Below, in pieces: positions 16,043 to 24,866 of a stretch of 64,000 nt of DNA (its first letter is position 1; each line of letters opens with the position of its first letter). The translations under genes and the position numbers were made by a program. This stretch comes from Marinobacter sp. THAF197a (lineage in GTDB: Bacteria; Pseudomonadota; Gammaproteobacteria; Pseudomonadales; Oleiphilaceae): contig NZ_CP045324.1 of the NCBI RefSeq assembly GCF_009363275.1, positions 3,038,001 through 3,102,000 on the forward strand, read 5' to 3'. The notes beneath the pieces are model-generated. The model was not told where the DNA came from and searched no databases. It worked only from the letters and a program-made list of their open reading frames with translations.

Positions 16043-16824
16043 TCATTCGTACCGGGCAACAATGGCGTCCAGCTCACCCTCACTGCGGGCGCTGTCCAGC
16101 GCTTTCTGAAGATCCTCCACAATGCCCGGACTGGTTTCCAGACTGATGGCCAGATACATCGGGGTTTCCCGGAAAACCAACACAGGCTTAAGGCCGGTAA
16201 TGCCATGTTCGTCTTCAGCAACCAATGGCCCCACAAGGCCATCCGTTACCCACAGATCGGCCTGGCCCAGCGCCAGACGGCGGGGATTTACATCGCCCGA
16301 TGTATTCATGATCACGTTAAACCCCTGATCCACCAGGTACTGCGACATGACATCGCCCCGGTAGCCGGCAATTCTCAGGTCTTTGGCATCATCCAGAGTG
16401 GATAGTGTTATATCGGAGTCTGGAGCCGCAAACAGGGTCCATTCGATGGATGCCAACGGGCCCACCCACTGGAACAGCTGCTCTCGTTCATCGGTACGCG
16501 CCGTACAGAACAGACCGTGGTTTTCACGACCCTGCACCCAGTCGTAGGCGTAGCTCCACGCTCGCATTTTCATCTGCACATCGTAATCTACCCTTGCCAG
16601 CATGGCTTTCACCATATCGGTGCAGATACCGGTGATCTGGTCCTCGTTGTGGGCAAAGCCCTCACCTGAAACAGAGGCGTTATAAGGAGGATAATGTTCG
16701 GTAAAGATATAAAGCCGCTCAGAAGCTGAACCGTGGCGCTTGAAGCCGCGAGCGTTAATCCGACGAATAATGCCCTCGTGACGTTTCGCAGGGCATTTCT
16801 GGCTGATGCGATGACAACGTGCAT
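16043..16824 (-). CDS. Periplasmic solute-binding protein (SBP_bac_3 type), apparently frameshifted behind its signal peptide
   Basis: The mature part, from RLYIFTEHYPPYN to the C-terminus, is a complete type II solute-binding fold, closely similar to the gene at 36183 (shared TDERE...WVGPLASI.WTLFA, YRGDVM..YL...GFNV and VFRETPMYLA). In its own frame it has only an unlikely basic N-terminus. In a second frame, an ATG at 16824 with AAGGAAAA upstream encodes MHVVIASARNALRNV and a good signal peptide ending LTLAASSA. Joining the two needs one extra base near 16730-16755. So the gene is either disrupted or carries a sequence error. No transporter permease is adjacent. Confidence 0.7.
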
Positions 16825-17118
16825 GTTTTTTTCCTTTTGGCTGGCAATCGTTGGTATGACGCAAAAATAGGCAGAGTTGGAAGTTTGTGCCAATCGATCT
16901 GGCAGTTTATGACAGCATAACTCCGTAGTCCGTATCCGGCATTGAAAGTTCCGTGACAGAACGTATCTGGAAATTACGGCAGCCTAGTCGCCGGGACCAC
17001 AGACACCCTAGCCAAACCTGTATCCGGAATTACCATTTCTCAACAGAGCAGCTGTTTCGTTGCGCATTCCTTAGCCATGTGCCACGTTGGAAGGGAACCG
17101 TAAAAAGGAGGATAGGAA

Positions 17119-17295
17119 ATGCTCTATTGGGCGGTAGTGTGTCTTGTTATTGCAATTGTTGCGGGCGTTCTGGGTTTCGGAGGCATCGCCGGAACGGCTG
17201 CGGGTTTTGCCAAGATCCTGTTTTTCATCTTTCTGGTCTTGTTGGTTGTTTCACTCCTCGCCAACGCGTTACGCGGTCGGGGCCCAAAAATCTGA
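17119..17295 (+). CDS. DUF1328 small membrane protein (YtjA-like)
   Basis: A 58-residue protein with two hydrophobic helices separated by GFGGIAGTAAGFAK, the signature layout of the DUF1328/YtjA family of inner membrane proteins: MLYWAVVCLVIAIVAGVLGF and ILFFIFLVLLVVSLL. Function is unknown; relatives are often stress-induced. AAGGAGGATAGGAA precedes the ATG. Its stop codon ends one base before the stop of the convergent EamA gene, with no room for a terminator. The roughly 290 bp upstream hold no other feature that I can see. Confidence 0.85.
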   Translation: MLYWAVVCLVIAIVAGVLGFGGIAGTAAGFAKILFFIFLVLLVVSLLANALRGRGPKI

Positions 17296-18198
17296 CTAGG
17301 CAGACCTGGCTTTTCGTGGCCCTGAAGCAACAACCAGGGCCACGCCAGCCACCGCAACAATCCCGCCGGCCATGGCCATCGGCCCCAAGCGCTCATCAAA
17401 CAGGATAAACGCCTCCAGTGCCGTTACCGGTGGCACCAGGTAGAACAAACTCGCCACCTGAGAGGCTGCGCCGCGTCGAATCAACCACATCAAAAGCAAA
17501 ATGGCACTGACCGACAGGCCAAACACCAGCCAGCCAAGGGCCAGCTTGAACTGCAGCGACCATTCCACACTTCGGGACTCCAGCACCATCGCACCAACAC
17601 CAAACAAAACGGCCGCTGCGGTGTACTGAATCATGGTGCCGGATACCAGATCAACCGACGTGCCAAACCGTTTCTGGTAAACGGTGCCAAGGGAGATTCC
17701 GATCAGCGCCAGCCCTGCCCAGACCAGTGTCAGCCCGGGTAGCCCTGTATCGCCGGAGCTGGTTCCTCCAAACTTTTCTGCGATCACCAGAGCAACACCC
17801 GCAAGCCCCAAAACCAATCCCGCCCACTGCTTTCCCGAAACCGCCTCACGTAGAAACACCACAGCAGCCAGCGCTGTTACCAACGGCTGCAAGCCCACAA
17901 TGAGCGACACCAATCCTGACGACATACCCTGATCAATGGCGTAGAACACCCCTCCCAGGTAGCAGCCATGCACCAGAATACCGGTGACTGCCACGTGACC
18001 AGCGCTGCGCCAGCCCGGCCATCGGGCACGCATGACGATGGCCAAGACTGCCAGCGGTATTAACGTGAGCAACATCCGGATAAACAACAACGTAAAAGGC
18101 TCGGCATACGGCAGGCCGTACTTGGCACCAATGAAACCGGTGCTCCAGAGCCAGACAAACAGGGCAGGAACAAAAAAGGAAAAGAAAACCGGGGGCAT
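17296..18198 (-). CDS. EamA/DMT superfamily transporter
   Basis: A 300-residue integral membrane protein with about ten predicted helices in two EamA-like halves (FVWLWSTGFIGAKYGLPYAEP at the start, QVASLFYLVPPVTALEAFILF in the second half). The drug/metabolite transporter family exports amino acids and other small metabolites; the substrate cannot be read from the sequence. It ends flush against the DUF1328 gene. It follows the TIGR02647 gene on the same strand, separated by a short gap with a hairpin. Confidence 0.85.
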   Translation of the reverse strand: MPPVFFSFFVPALFVWLWSTGFIGAKYGLPYAEPFTLLFIRMLLTLIPLAVLAIVMRARWPGWRSAGHVAVTGILVHGCYLGGVFYAIDQGMSSGLVSLIVGLQPLVTALAAVVFLREAVSGKQWAGLVLGLAGVALVIAEKFGGTSSGDTGLPGLTLVWAGLALIGISLGTVYQKRFGTSVDLVSGTMIQYTAAAVLFGVGAMVLESRSVEWSLQFKLALGWLVFGLSVSAILLLMWLIRRGAASQVASLFYLVPPVTALEAFILFDERLGPMAMAGGIVAVAGVALVVASGPRKARSA

Positions 18199-18224
18199 GG
18201 ATCAAGGCTCGGGTGATTTGAATC

Positions 18225-18249
18225 CTGGCAGGAGACTATACCCTGCCAG
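18225..18249. terminator. Short hairpin between TIGR02647 gene and EamA gene
   Basis: CTGGCAGG at 18225-18232 is inverted as CCTGCCAG at 18242-18249 with a nine-base loop. It lies in the 96-bp gap between two minus-strand genes and could end the upstream one. There is no T tract, so this is tentative. Confidence 0.4.
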
Positions 18250-18294
18250 AATCCGGCCAGACAGGCACAGAAAACGGTCGACCGACCGGTACAG

Positions 18295-18534
18295 TCAACT
18301 GCCGGCCAGCATAGACTGCAACTTCTGGGTAAACTCCACCGCCTCACAACCGAGTGGCGTCAGATAACCACCGTCTTTCTGGCTGATCAGCCCCTTTGCA
18401 TACAACGACTCCGCAGCGCTCACCGTTTCCGGCGCCGCCGTATGGGCGTGTACCTTGATACCTTCCTGGGTGGAAATGGAAGGAAATTGCAGCAACAGGT
18501 TCAGCTCAGCAAGATGGCTCGGAGAGAACGGCAT
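18295..18534 (-). CDS. TIGR02647 family small protein
   Basis: A 79-residue protein that matches the TIGR02647 family: an N-terminal helix FSPSHLAELNLLLQF, the family block TQEGIKVHAHTAAPETVSAA, and GGYLTPLGCEAVEF. The winged-helix-like shape hints at nucleic acid binding, but no function has been shown to my knowledge. It is divergent from the dicarboxylate symporter gene, about 180 bp apart. Confidence 0.8.
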   Translation of the reverse strand: MPFSPSHLAELNLLLQFPSISTQEGIKVHAHTAAPETVSAAESLYAKGLISQKDGGYLTPLGCEAVEFTQKLQSMLAGS

Positions 18535-18718
18535 AAAAGCTCCTGATCGTTGGAATTATCTGCAGTTTAGCTCAAATACCCGAGCGCCATAGTTGAATCG
18601 CGAAGAAATTGATCCAGATGCATCTTTTACCCAAATATCCTATTGTTACACCCACTGTTCCGCTACTTACAGTACAAGCCACCGACACCGCACTATCAAA
18701 AACACGGACACGTTGATC

Positions 18719-20074
18719 ATGGATAGCACGCCGGGCCAGACAGCCAACAATACACCCCGCCCCCTGCGCCACCTGAGCGTCTACCTGGCCACACTGGTCA
18801 AAGGCAGGCTCTGGCTCAAGGTACTTATTGGCATGGGACTGGGCCTGGTAGTGGGCACCCTCCTCGGCCCCTCTGTTGGCCTGGTTGAACCGGAAACCGG
18901 CACGCTGATTGGCAACTGGCTGGCTTTTCCCGGGCAACTGTTCCTCGCCACCATCCAGATGATTGTGATACCGCTGGTGATAGCCTCTGTGGTAAGAGGC
19001 TTGGCCGCCAGCGACAACCTGGAACAACTGCGCAAAATGGGTATGCGGGTCACCTTGTTCTTTGTGGTGACTACCGCGATTGCAGCCACGATTGGTCTTT
19101 GGGTGGGCGGTCTGGTTAACCCGGGTGACCTGATGACCGGCCTTACCGCACCACCGGCCGATACCGTGCCTGTGCCCGCAGACATCCCCGGCCTGGACGC
19201 CATTCCCCAGACACTGATCGGCCTTCTGCCCGGCAACCCCCTCGATGCCATGGTGGAAGGGCAAATGCTGCAAGTGGTGATTTTCTCCATCATCATCGGC
19301 GTTGCGCTGGTCAGTATGTCGGGAGACAAAGCCAAGCCGATGCTGGACCTGCTCGACTCCCTGCAGCAAATCTGCATGACGGTGGTTCGTTGGGCGATGC
19401 GCCTGGCGCCCTATGCAGTCTTCGGATTGATGGCGCAACTGACCACCACGCTCGGGTTCCGTGCCATGCTGGGCATGGCCTCCTACGTCGCTACGGTGCT
19501 GCTCGGCCTCGCCGTTTTGATGGTTTTCTACCTCGCCCTTCTCAAGCTCCTCGCAGGGGTGCGACCACTTCAGTTTCTGAAAGACACCCGCGATGTGTTG
19601 CTGCTGGCCTTTTCAACCTCCAGCTCTGCCGCCGTCATGCCGCTGTCTATCCGCACCGCGGAAGACAAACTGGGTGTGCGGCCTTCCGTTTCACAGTTTG
19701 TCATTCCCCTGGGGGCCACCATCAACATGAACGGTACCGCGCTCTACCAGGCTGTGGCCACGGTCTTCCTGGCACAGGTGTATGGCATTGATCTAAGTGT
19801 GGGCAGTATGGCCCTGGTGGTTGCCATGGCCGTGGGTGCGTCTATTGGTTCACCGGCAACACCGGGGGTCGGTATTGTAATTCTCGCGATGGTGCTTCAA
19901 TCGGTGGGTGTACCGGCCGCAGGCATTGCCTTGATTATGGGCGTGGACCGGATTCTTGATATGTGCCGCACCGCCATCAACGTAACCGGCGACCTGGTCG
20001 CTTGCCGGCTGATGGAAAACTGGTCGGGCAAGCGACTACCAGACCAACCCGACCCTGTGCCCGGAGAGGCCTGA
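18719..20074 (+). CDS. Dicarboxylate/amino acid:cation symporter (DAACS family)
   Basis: A 451-residue sodium/proton symporter of the GltP/DctA family. Hallmarks include the serine-rich hairpin STSSSAAVMPLSIRTAE (about residue 300), the sodium-site segment GATINMNGTALYQ, and DRILDMCRTAINVTGD near the C-terminus. It should take up glutamate, aspartate or C4-dicarboxylates. The ATG at 18719 is used because codons upstream are not membrane-protein-like. No dicarboxylate two-component sensor is next to it. Confidence 0.9.
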   Translation: MDSTPGQTANNTPRPLRHLSVYLATLVKGRLWLKVLIGMGLGLVVGTLLGPSVGLVEPETGTLIGNWLAFPGQLFLATIQMIVIPLVIASVVRGLAASDNLEQLRKMGMRVTLFFVVTTAIAATIGLWVGGLVNPGDLMTGLTAPPADTVPVPADIPGLDAIPQTLIGLLPGNPLDAMVEGQMLQVVIFSIIIGVALVSMSGDKAKPMLDLLDSLQQICMTVVRWAMRLAPYAVFGLMAQLTTTLGFRAMLGMASYVATVLLGLAVLMVFYLALLKLLAGVRPLQFLKDTRDVLLLAFSTSSSAAVMPLSIRTAEDKLGVRPSVSQFVIPLGATINMNGTALYQAVATVFLAQVYGIDLSVGSMALVVAMAVGASIGSPATPGVGIVILAMVLQSVGVPAAGIALIMGVDRILDMCRTAINVTGDLVACRLMENWSGKRLPDQPDPVPGEA

Positions 20075-20176
20075 AGCCCGGGACCAGTTTGTGACCCCAT
20101 GAACAATCGGTATCATCAAGGCACGAAACTCCTACACTTACAGGGGCATCTACCGCGATAATATCGGCAGATTGTC

Positions 20177-20917
20177 ATGCAGAATAAACGTATCGGGTCT
20201 TTGATGAATTTAAGCGGTATCTCTCTACTGGCCAGAATAATGATCGCCTTTGTCACCGGATTCGTTCTGGCGACCGGCATGGCCCATGCCGACAGCATCC
20301 AGCGCATTGTCCATCCGGATGGCCGGGTAGAATTCACCAACGTGAAAAGCCCGAGCCAGCCCCGGGCTTCAACCCGCAACGAAACCGTGTACCGATACAC
20401 CGATGAGCACGGTGTGGTCGCGTACAGCAGCCAACGGCCCAGCACAGAAGACGTCGAGGTTATCCGGTTTCACTGCTACGCCTGCGACCCGGGTTCCAAA
20501 GTGGACTGGCACAAAACCCCTCTGTTCGTGAGTCCGTTCCGGGATGAAATCCTGACAGCCGCGCAAGAGTTTGATGTCGACCCGGCTCTGGTTCGAGCGG
20601 TCATTCATGCCGAATCTGCGTTCAACCCGAAGGCCGTGTCGCCAGTCGGCGCCCAGGGCCTGATGCAGTTGATGCCCGGCACCGCAGATGAACTGGGCGT
20701 GAGAGACCCATTTGCCATTGAAGACAATATACGTGGTGGGGTCGATTACCTTGCCCGCATGCTCAAACGCTTCAATGGCGATGTCCGACTGGCAACCGCC
20801 GCTTACAACGCTGGCCCTGGCGCCGTCGGGCGCTTCAATGGCATCCCACCCTACGCGGAAACCAAGGCCTACGTTGAACGGGTCGGCATTCTGCACCAAC
20901 GCTACGCCAGCAACTGA
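20177..20917 (+). CDS. Lytic transglycosylase (SLT domain) with DUF4124-like N-terminus
   Basis: A 246-residue exported protein. After a signal peptide (cleavage near GMAHADS, residue 38) comes a DUF4124-like beta segment with VHPDGRVEFTNVKSPSQP and YRYTDEHGVVAYSSQRP (residues 43-100), then the SLT domain: IHAESAFNPKAVSPVGAQGL with the catalytic Glu in AESAF, MQLMPGTADELGV, and AAYNAGPGAV. It should cleave murein strands. It overlaps the next gene by one base (TGATGG) and starts a four-step coupled operon. Confidence 0.9.
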   Translation: MQNKRIGSLMNLSGISLLARIMIAFVTGFVLATGMAHADSIQRIVHPDGRVEFTNVKSPSQPRASTRNETVYRYTDEHGVVAYSSQRPSTEDVEVIRFHCYACDPGSKVDWHKTPLFVSPFRDEILTAAQEFDVDPALVRAVIHAESAFNPKAVSPVGAQGLMQLMPGTADELGVRDPFAIEDNIRGGVDYLARMLKRFNGDVRLATAAYNAGPGAVGRFNGIPPYAETKAYVERVGILHQRYASN

Positions 20918-21705
20918 TGGGCACGATTATCAAGCGCCCTGAAATCAAGGGCGATATCGTGCATGTGGCAAGCGACCCCCATGGCAACATCCTGGTGATC
21001 GACGACCGCAAACACCGGATTCTGAGCTTTGATTCGGTGTTTGAGCAAAGCAAGATCTTGCGCGCATCCCCCAACGTGCCAGTGCATGAATACAACCGCG
21101 CCATGCTACTGCCAATCGCTTTTGCCTCACCCAGCCGGGTAACAGTCCTGGGCCTGGGTGGTGGCGTGCTGGCCCATGGTCTGTTCACGCTGCTGCCGGA
21201 CAGCATCATTGATGTGTATGAACTTCGGCAAAAGGTTGCGGAAATCGCAAAGGACTGGTTTGCACTACCCGAATCAGAACGGCTAAGGGTGCATATTGCC
21301 GACGCCCGCCTGGCCGTGGACCAGCTACCCGAAGCCAGCGCGGATATGATCCTGACGGACCTGTACAGTGCTGACCGAATGAGCCCGGCGCAAAGCCAGC
21401 GGCAGTTTATAAAAGCCTGCAGCAGGGCATTATCCTCTACCGGCTGGTTGGTGCTTAACTACCACCGAATGCCGGAACCAGATGGCAATCTGATGCGGGA
21501 ACTCAAGCGCCAGTTCCCGTTACTTCTGGTGTTCAAAAGCCGGACCAACAACTGGGTGATCTACGGGCGCAAACAGGACTTTGACCCCTGGTCCATCGAT
21601 AAATCCCGCTTGAACGCGCTGGAAGAGCGCCTGCCCATTGGCTGGCGGAAACTGATCAAGAAGCTGAGCCGGCTGGTGCCGGCCGTTACCCCAAGCGAGC
21701 CATGA
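20917..21705 (+). CDS. Spermidine-synthase-like protein
   Basis: A 262-residue protein with the spermidine synthase fold: an N-terminal beta region (DDRKHRILSFDSVFEQS), the cofactor loop VLGLGGGVLAHGLF near residues 76-89, VYELRQKV and ADMILTDLYSAD near 140-150. As with the gene at 1095, the complete spermidine synthase active site is not obvious, so this is a family call. Its start overlaps the transglycosylase stop and its stop overlaps the rsuA-type start, so all three are translationally coupled. Confidence 0.72.
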   Translation: MGTIIKRPEIKGDIVHVASDPHGNILVIDDRKHRILSFDSVFEQSKILRASPNVPVHEYNRAMLLPIAFASPSRVTVLGLGGGVLAHGLFTLLPDSIIDVYELRQKVAEIAKDWFALPESERLRVHIADARLAVDQLPEASADMILTDLYSADRMSPAQSQRQFIKACSRALSSTGWLVLNYHRMPEPDGNLMRELKRQFPLLLVFKSRTNNWVIYGRKQDFDPWSIDKSRLNALEERLPIGWRKLIKKLSRLVPAVTPSEP

Positions 21706-22406
21706 AGCTCTCCCGTATTATCAGTAACCAGAACGGTGTCAGTCGTCGCCATGCAAGACAGCTTCTGGCTTCTGCCCGGGTGAGCGTGGACGGCCGGAGG
21801 TGTCAGGACGGCGCAGAGGAGGTTTCCCGGTTTCAGGAAGTCAGAATTGACCAGGACATCATCCAGCAAGCCGAACCCGCTTATTACCTGATGCTCCACA
21901 AACCCGCCGGCTACCTCAGCGCCACTCAGGATGACCAACACCCGACCGTCATGGAACTGATTACGCCGGAAATACGGGAGCACTTGCACATCGGCGGCCG
22001 CCTGGACCGGGCCAGCACCGGGCTTCTGATTCTGAGCAGTGACGGGCTATGGTCACGCCGGCTTACCGAGCCTGCCATCAAACTACCGAAAACCTACCGG
22101 GTCACAACCGCTTCCCCCATCAGCCCGGAAACGGCCACGCGCTTTGCCGAGGGCATCTGGTTTGAGTACGAACAGCTGAGAACCTCCCCCGCCCAGTTGG
22201 AGCAACTGAATGACCGTGAGGCTCGGGTAACCATCTTTGAGGGGCGATATCACCAGGTAAAGCGCATGTTCCACGCGGTCGGCAATCGGATTACATCGCT
22301 GCACAGGGAAAGCATGGGCAGTCTGGTACTGGACCCGGAACTTCCAGTTGGCGGGTATCGTCACCTCAGCGTTGACGAAATCAGCTCCGTCGGCGGACGG
22401 AGCTGA
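21702..22406 (+). CDS. rsuA: RsuA-family 16S rRNA pseudouridine synthase
   Basis: A 234-residue enzyme with an N-terminal S4 RNA-binding domain (SRRHARQLLASARVSVDGR, residues 14-32) and the RsuA/RluB/E/F catalytic core: GGRLDRASTGLL (catalytic Asp), PKTYRV and GRYHQVKRMF. RsuA makes pseudouridine 516 in 16S rRNA. RluE/RluF cannot be strictly excluded, but the S4 domain and length fit RsuA. It is the last gene of the coupled operon from 20177. Confidence 0.85.
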   Translation: MKLSRIISNQNGVSRRHARQLLASARVSVDGRRCQDGAEEVSRFQEVRIDQDIIQQAEPAYYLMLHKPAGYLSATQDDQHPTVMELITPEIREHLHIGGRLDRASTGLLILSSDGLWSRRLTEPAIKLPKTYRVTTASPISPETATRFAEGIWFEYEQLRTSPAQLEQLNDREARVTIFEGRYHQVKRMFHAVGNRITSLHRESMGSLVLDPELPVGGYRHLSVDEISSVGGRS

Positions 22407-22414
22407 TCAAAACA

Positions 22415-22981
22415 TCAGGCGCGGCTGAGGAACTTACGCTCTTCCACGTTCACCTTGATGCGATCACCGGTAGAGATGTGCTCAGGCACCTGAACCACCA
22501 GGCCAGTGGTCAAGCGGGCTGGCTTGGTACGAGCCGTTGCCGAACCGCCCTTGATAGACGGGTCGGTTTCTTCAATGGTGAGCTCAACGGTAGGCGGCAG
22601 ATCAATGGCCACCGGTGTTTCACTGACCAGAATCGCCATCACGCCCTGGGTATCCTCGGTGATGAACAACAGCTCGTCTTCAATGGCGCTTTTGTTCAAC
22701 ATGTACTGGGTGAAGTCTTCGTTATCCATGAACACGTACTCGTCGCCATCGGCGTAGGAGAACATGACCGGACGACGCACCAGATCCGCCAGATTCAGCA
22801 TGTCAGAGTCTTTAAAGGTCTCATCCAGCTTCTGGTTAGTAACCACATCGTACATGCGCATGCGGTACAAGCTGCCGCCAGCACGACCCTGAGGTACCGA
22901 GCGCTCGATATCCTTCACAAAATAGACGCGTCCGTCATATTCAACGGCCTGATTCTTCTTGATCTCACTCGCTTTAGGCAT
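22415..22981 (-). CDS. yeiP: Elongation factor P-like protein EfpL (YeiP)
   Basis: A 188-residue three-domain EF-P relative. The start MPKASEIKKNQAVEYDG and the end VEERKFLSRA match YeiP. It has EDELLFITEDT and GGSATARTKPARLTTGLVVQ, as in that family, whereas canonical EF-P has a lysine-bearing PGKG loop; here the corresponding loop is SVPQGRAGGSLYRMRM. YeiP/EfpL helps the ribosome through stalling motifs without the EF-P lysine modification. The ATG at 22981 is used over a longer frame, since MPKASEIKK is the conserved beginning. Confidence 0.92.
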   Translation of the reverse strand: MPKASEIKKNQAVEYDGRVYFVKDIERSVPQGRAGGSLYRMRMYDVVTNQKLDETFKDSDMLNLADLVRRPVMFSYADGDEYVFMDNEDFTQYMLNKSAIEDELLFITEDTQGVMAILVSETPVAIDLPPTVELTIEETDPSIKGGSATARTKPARLTTGLVVQVPEHISTGDRIKVNVEERKFLSRA

Positions 22982-23055
22982 AACATCCGATTCCGATAAA
23001 AAGGGTTTTCTGTGGCGCTGATATACCATGACTGGAATCAATAAGCGATAGTCTC

Positions 23056-23553
23056 TCAGCCATTTGCCTTTGAAAGCGCGTCTCGCGTTCTCAGCCGCCC
23101 TTCCCGGCGAATCTCGGCTTTCTCGTAACGACGAATCTGGTCTTTCGTTTCCGGAATCACCGGTGGCACCTCAACAGGCCGATCGTTCTTGTCCAGGGCC
23201 ACAAAGGTGAAAAATGCGGAAAGGATGTGGCGGGTCTCACCGGTATAGCTGTTCTCGGCCTCTACACGGGCACCAATCTCCATCGACGAGCCCCAGCTGC
23301 GGTTCAGAGACAGATTGAATAGCAGTGTGTCATTCCCCTTGGCAGGGGCCCGGAAGTGGATGGAATCCACCGCAGCAGTCACGCAAACATGGGCCGAATG
23401 GCGCTCTGCCACCACCAGAGCCAGGCGATCACACTTGGCCATGATCATGCCGCCAAACACTGTGTTGTGTGAGTTCATATCGTTGGGGAAAACCTTGTAC
23501 ACATGCTTGTCGATGGCGGATGCCGCCACCGGCTTACCCGGCTTTTCAGACAT
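23056..23553 (-). CDS. Acyl-CoA thioesterase, YciA-type hotdog
   Basis: A 165-residue hotdog-fold thioesterase of the acyl-CoA hydrolase family. Typical segments are FPNDMNSHNTVFGGMIMAKCD (given in part; residues 22-42), TAAVDSIHFRAPAKGND and GETRHILSAFFTFVAL. The conserved Asn and Asp in the NSHNTVFGG region act in catalysis. It hydrolyses acyl-CoA to free fatty acid and CoA. It is followed on the same strand by nothing close; the crotonase gene starts 100 bp upstream. Confidence 0.87.
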   Translation of the reverse strand: MSEKPGKPVAASAIDKHVYKVFPNDMNSHNTVFGGMIMAKCDRLALVVAERHSAHVCVTAAVDSIHFRAPAKGNDTLLFNLSLNRSWGSSMEIGARVEAENSYTGETRHILSAFFTFVALDKNDRPVEVPPVIPETKDQIRRYEKAEIRREGRLRTRDALSKANG

Positions 23554-23660
23554 TTCACTCGCCCCCTCTCGTGTTTACCCACAAACTCTGCGAAACCGCT
23601 TCTGGCCTGGCTGTTCAGAATCAAACCTGCCAGCCAGTTCCAGAAAGAGGTGGGCTCGGG

Positions 23661-24359
23661 TTAACCCATCAGATCAAAGTGAGCAGCGTCCTGTTCGATG
23701 CAGCGGTCCAGCAGCGCCAGGTAATCGCCTTTCACCTTCAGCTTGGTTTGCTTATGCGCATTCAGGTTGAGCTGCTTCATCTGAGTTGCAACCGCTACCG
23801 CTCGCTCCATCAGCTGCTCAGGAGCCACCGCCTCATCCAGGAAACCAGCCGCAACGGCGCCTTCCGGGTTAAAGATCTCGGCATTCACCACCGAACGGTA
23901 GAAATACGGCGCCGGCATACGGTGGCGGGCAATCTCGATACCAGCGTGGTGCATGGTCATACCGATAGCCACTTCGTTCAGGCCCAGCTTGAAGCCGCCC
24001 TCTACGCCAATGCGGTAATCCACAGACAACAGGATAAACGCACCCTTGGCGATGGCATGGCCGCTGCAAGCACCAATCACCGGGAGCGGGAACGCCGCCA
24101 GGCGACGGGTCAGGGTTGAGCCCACCTTCACCAGCGCCATTGCTTCTTTCGGGCCTTTCTGCATTTCTTTAAGGTCGTAGCCGCCGGAGAACATACCCGG
24201 CTGGCCAGTCAGAATCACAATGGCCTTGTCTTGCTCGGCCTGGTCCAGAGCGGCATTCAGCCCGGCAAACACGTCATGGCTCAGGGCATTGGCTTTGCCG
24301 TTGTTAAGGCTGATGGTGGCAATGCCGTCGTTCAGTTCGTAGCTTACGAGTTCAGTCAC
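23661..24359 (-). CDS. Enoyl-CoA hydratase/isomerase (crotonase) family protein
   Basis: A 232-residue crotonase-fold protein. Oxyanion-hole segments are MFSGGYDLKEM (residues 56-66) and ACSGHAIAKGAF (about 97-108). LNEVAIGMTMHHAGIEI carries one of the two glutamates of classical enoyl-CoA hydratase, while the second position appears to be replaced by a His/Ala region, so an isomerase-like or other acyl-CoA reaction is as likely as hydration. The gene is on the same strand as the thioesterase at 23056, and both fit fatty acid turnover. Confidence 0.8.
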   Translation of the reverse strand: MTELVSYELNDGIATISLNNGKANALSHDVFAGLNAALDQAEQDKAIVILTGQPGMFSGGYDLKEMQKGPKEAMALVKVGSTLTRRLAAFPLPVIGACSGHAIAKGAFILLSVDYRIGVEGGFKLGLNEVAIGMTMHHAGIEIARHRMPAPYFYRSVVNAEIFNPEGAVAAGFLDEAVAPEQLMERAVAVATQMKQLNLNAHKQTKLKVKGDYLALLDRCIEQDAAHFDLMG

Positions 24360-24488
24360 CTGTGCATCCTCATCTACTGCGTTTTATTAAAGTGAGTGTT
24401 TGTTAACATCAGAATCCCAAGATTGTGGGCGATCTGGGGCATCAGGTAAAGCCCTGATCATCGCCATGCCACCGCCGCGCACCAACGG

Positions 24489-24866
24489 TCATGGCCGAAC
24501 AATACCGCCCTGGGGCACCAGGCAATTCATCATCGAGATAGAGACATCCCGGAACATCGCCTCGGAGGTCACCCGGTCCGGGAAGTTGTCGTACACAGCC
24601 CGGCGGCAGGTGGACGTTCGGGATTGCGCACGCTTCTCGCAATCGTTAACTGCGTCACTGCCGGCAGGCTGCCCTATCGCCTGCGCGCAAACCTCCGGAA
24701 TCTGGGTAATTGCCCAGTCCACCACGTCACTGCTTTTGGCAGGGTTAGCCTGAAGATTGGCAAAGCGGGCGGGATCGGTCGGATCAGAGGATTCCTGAGT
24801 CTGGCCCCAGAACACGTAGACGAGGGCAACAGACACCATGGCAACCGTAACAATGGGGAACTTCAT
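24489..24866 (-). CDS. Membrane-anchored protein of unknown function
   Basis: A 125-residue protein that opens with MKFPIVTVAMVSVALVYVFW, a single N-terminal signal-anchor helix, followed by a soluble domain with four cysteines (EVCAQA, NDCEKRA, STCRRA, NCLVP) that could form two disulfides in the periplasm. The repeated pattern resembles a small helical domain. I do not recognise the family. GGAAAGCG precedes the ATG at 24866; an in-frame ATG farther upstream is ignored as it adds no coding-like sequence. Confidence 0.65.
   Translation of the reverse strand: MKFPIVTVAMVSVALVYVFWGQTQESSDPTDPARFANLQANPAKSSDVVDWAITQIPEVCAQAIGQPAGSDAVNDCEKRAQSRTSTCRRAVYDNFPDRVTSEAMFRDVSISMMNCLVPQGGIVRP

Noticed and set aside
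16825..17118. Possible gene in the 294-bp gap before the DUF1328 gene
   Set aside because: Frames here lack ribosome sites and show no recognisable protein text. The gap looks like promoter and leader DNA.
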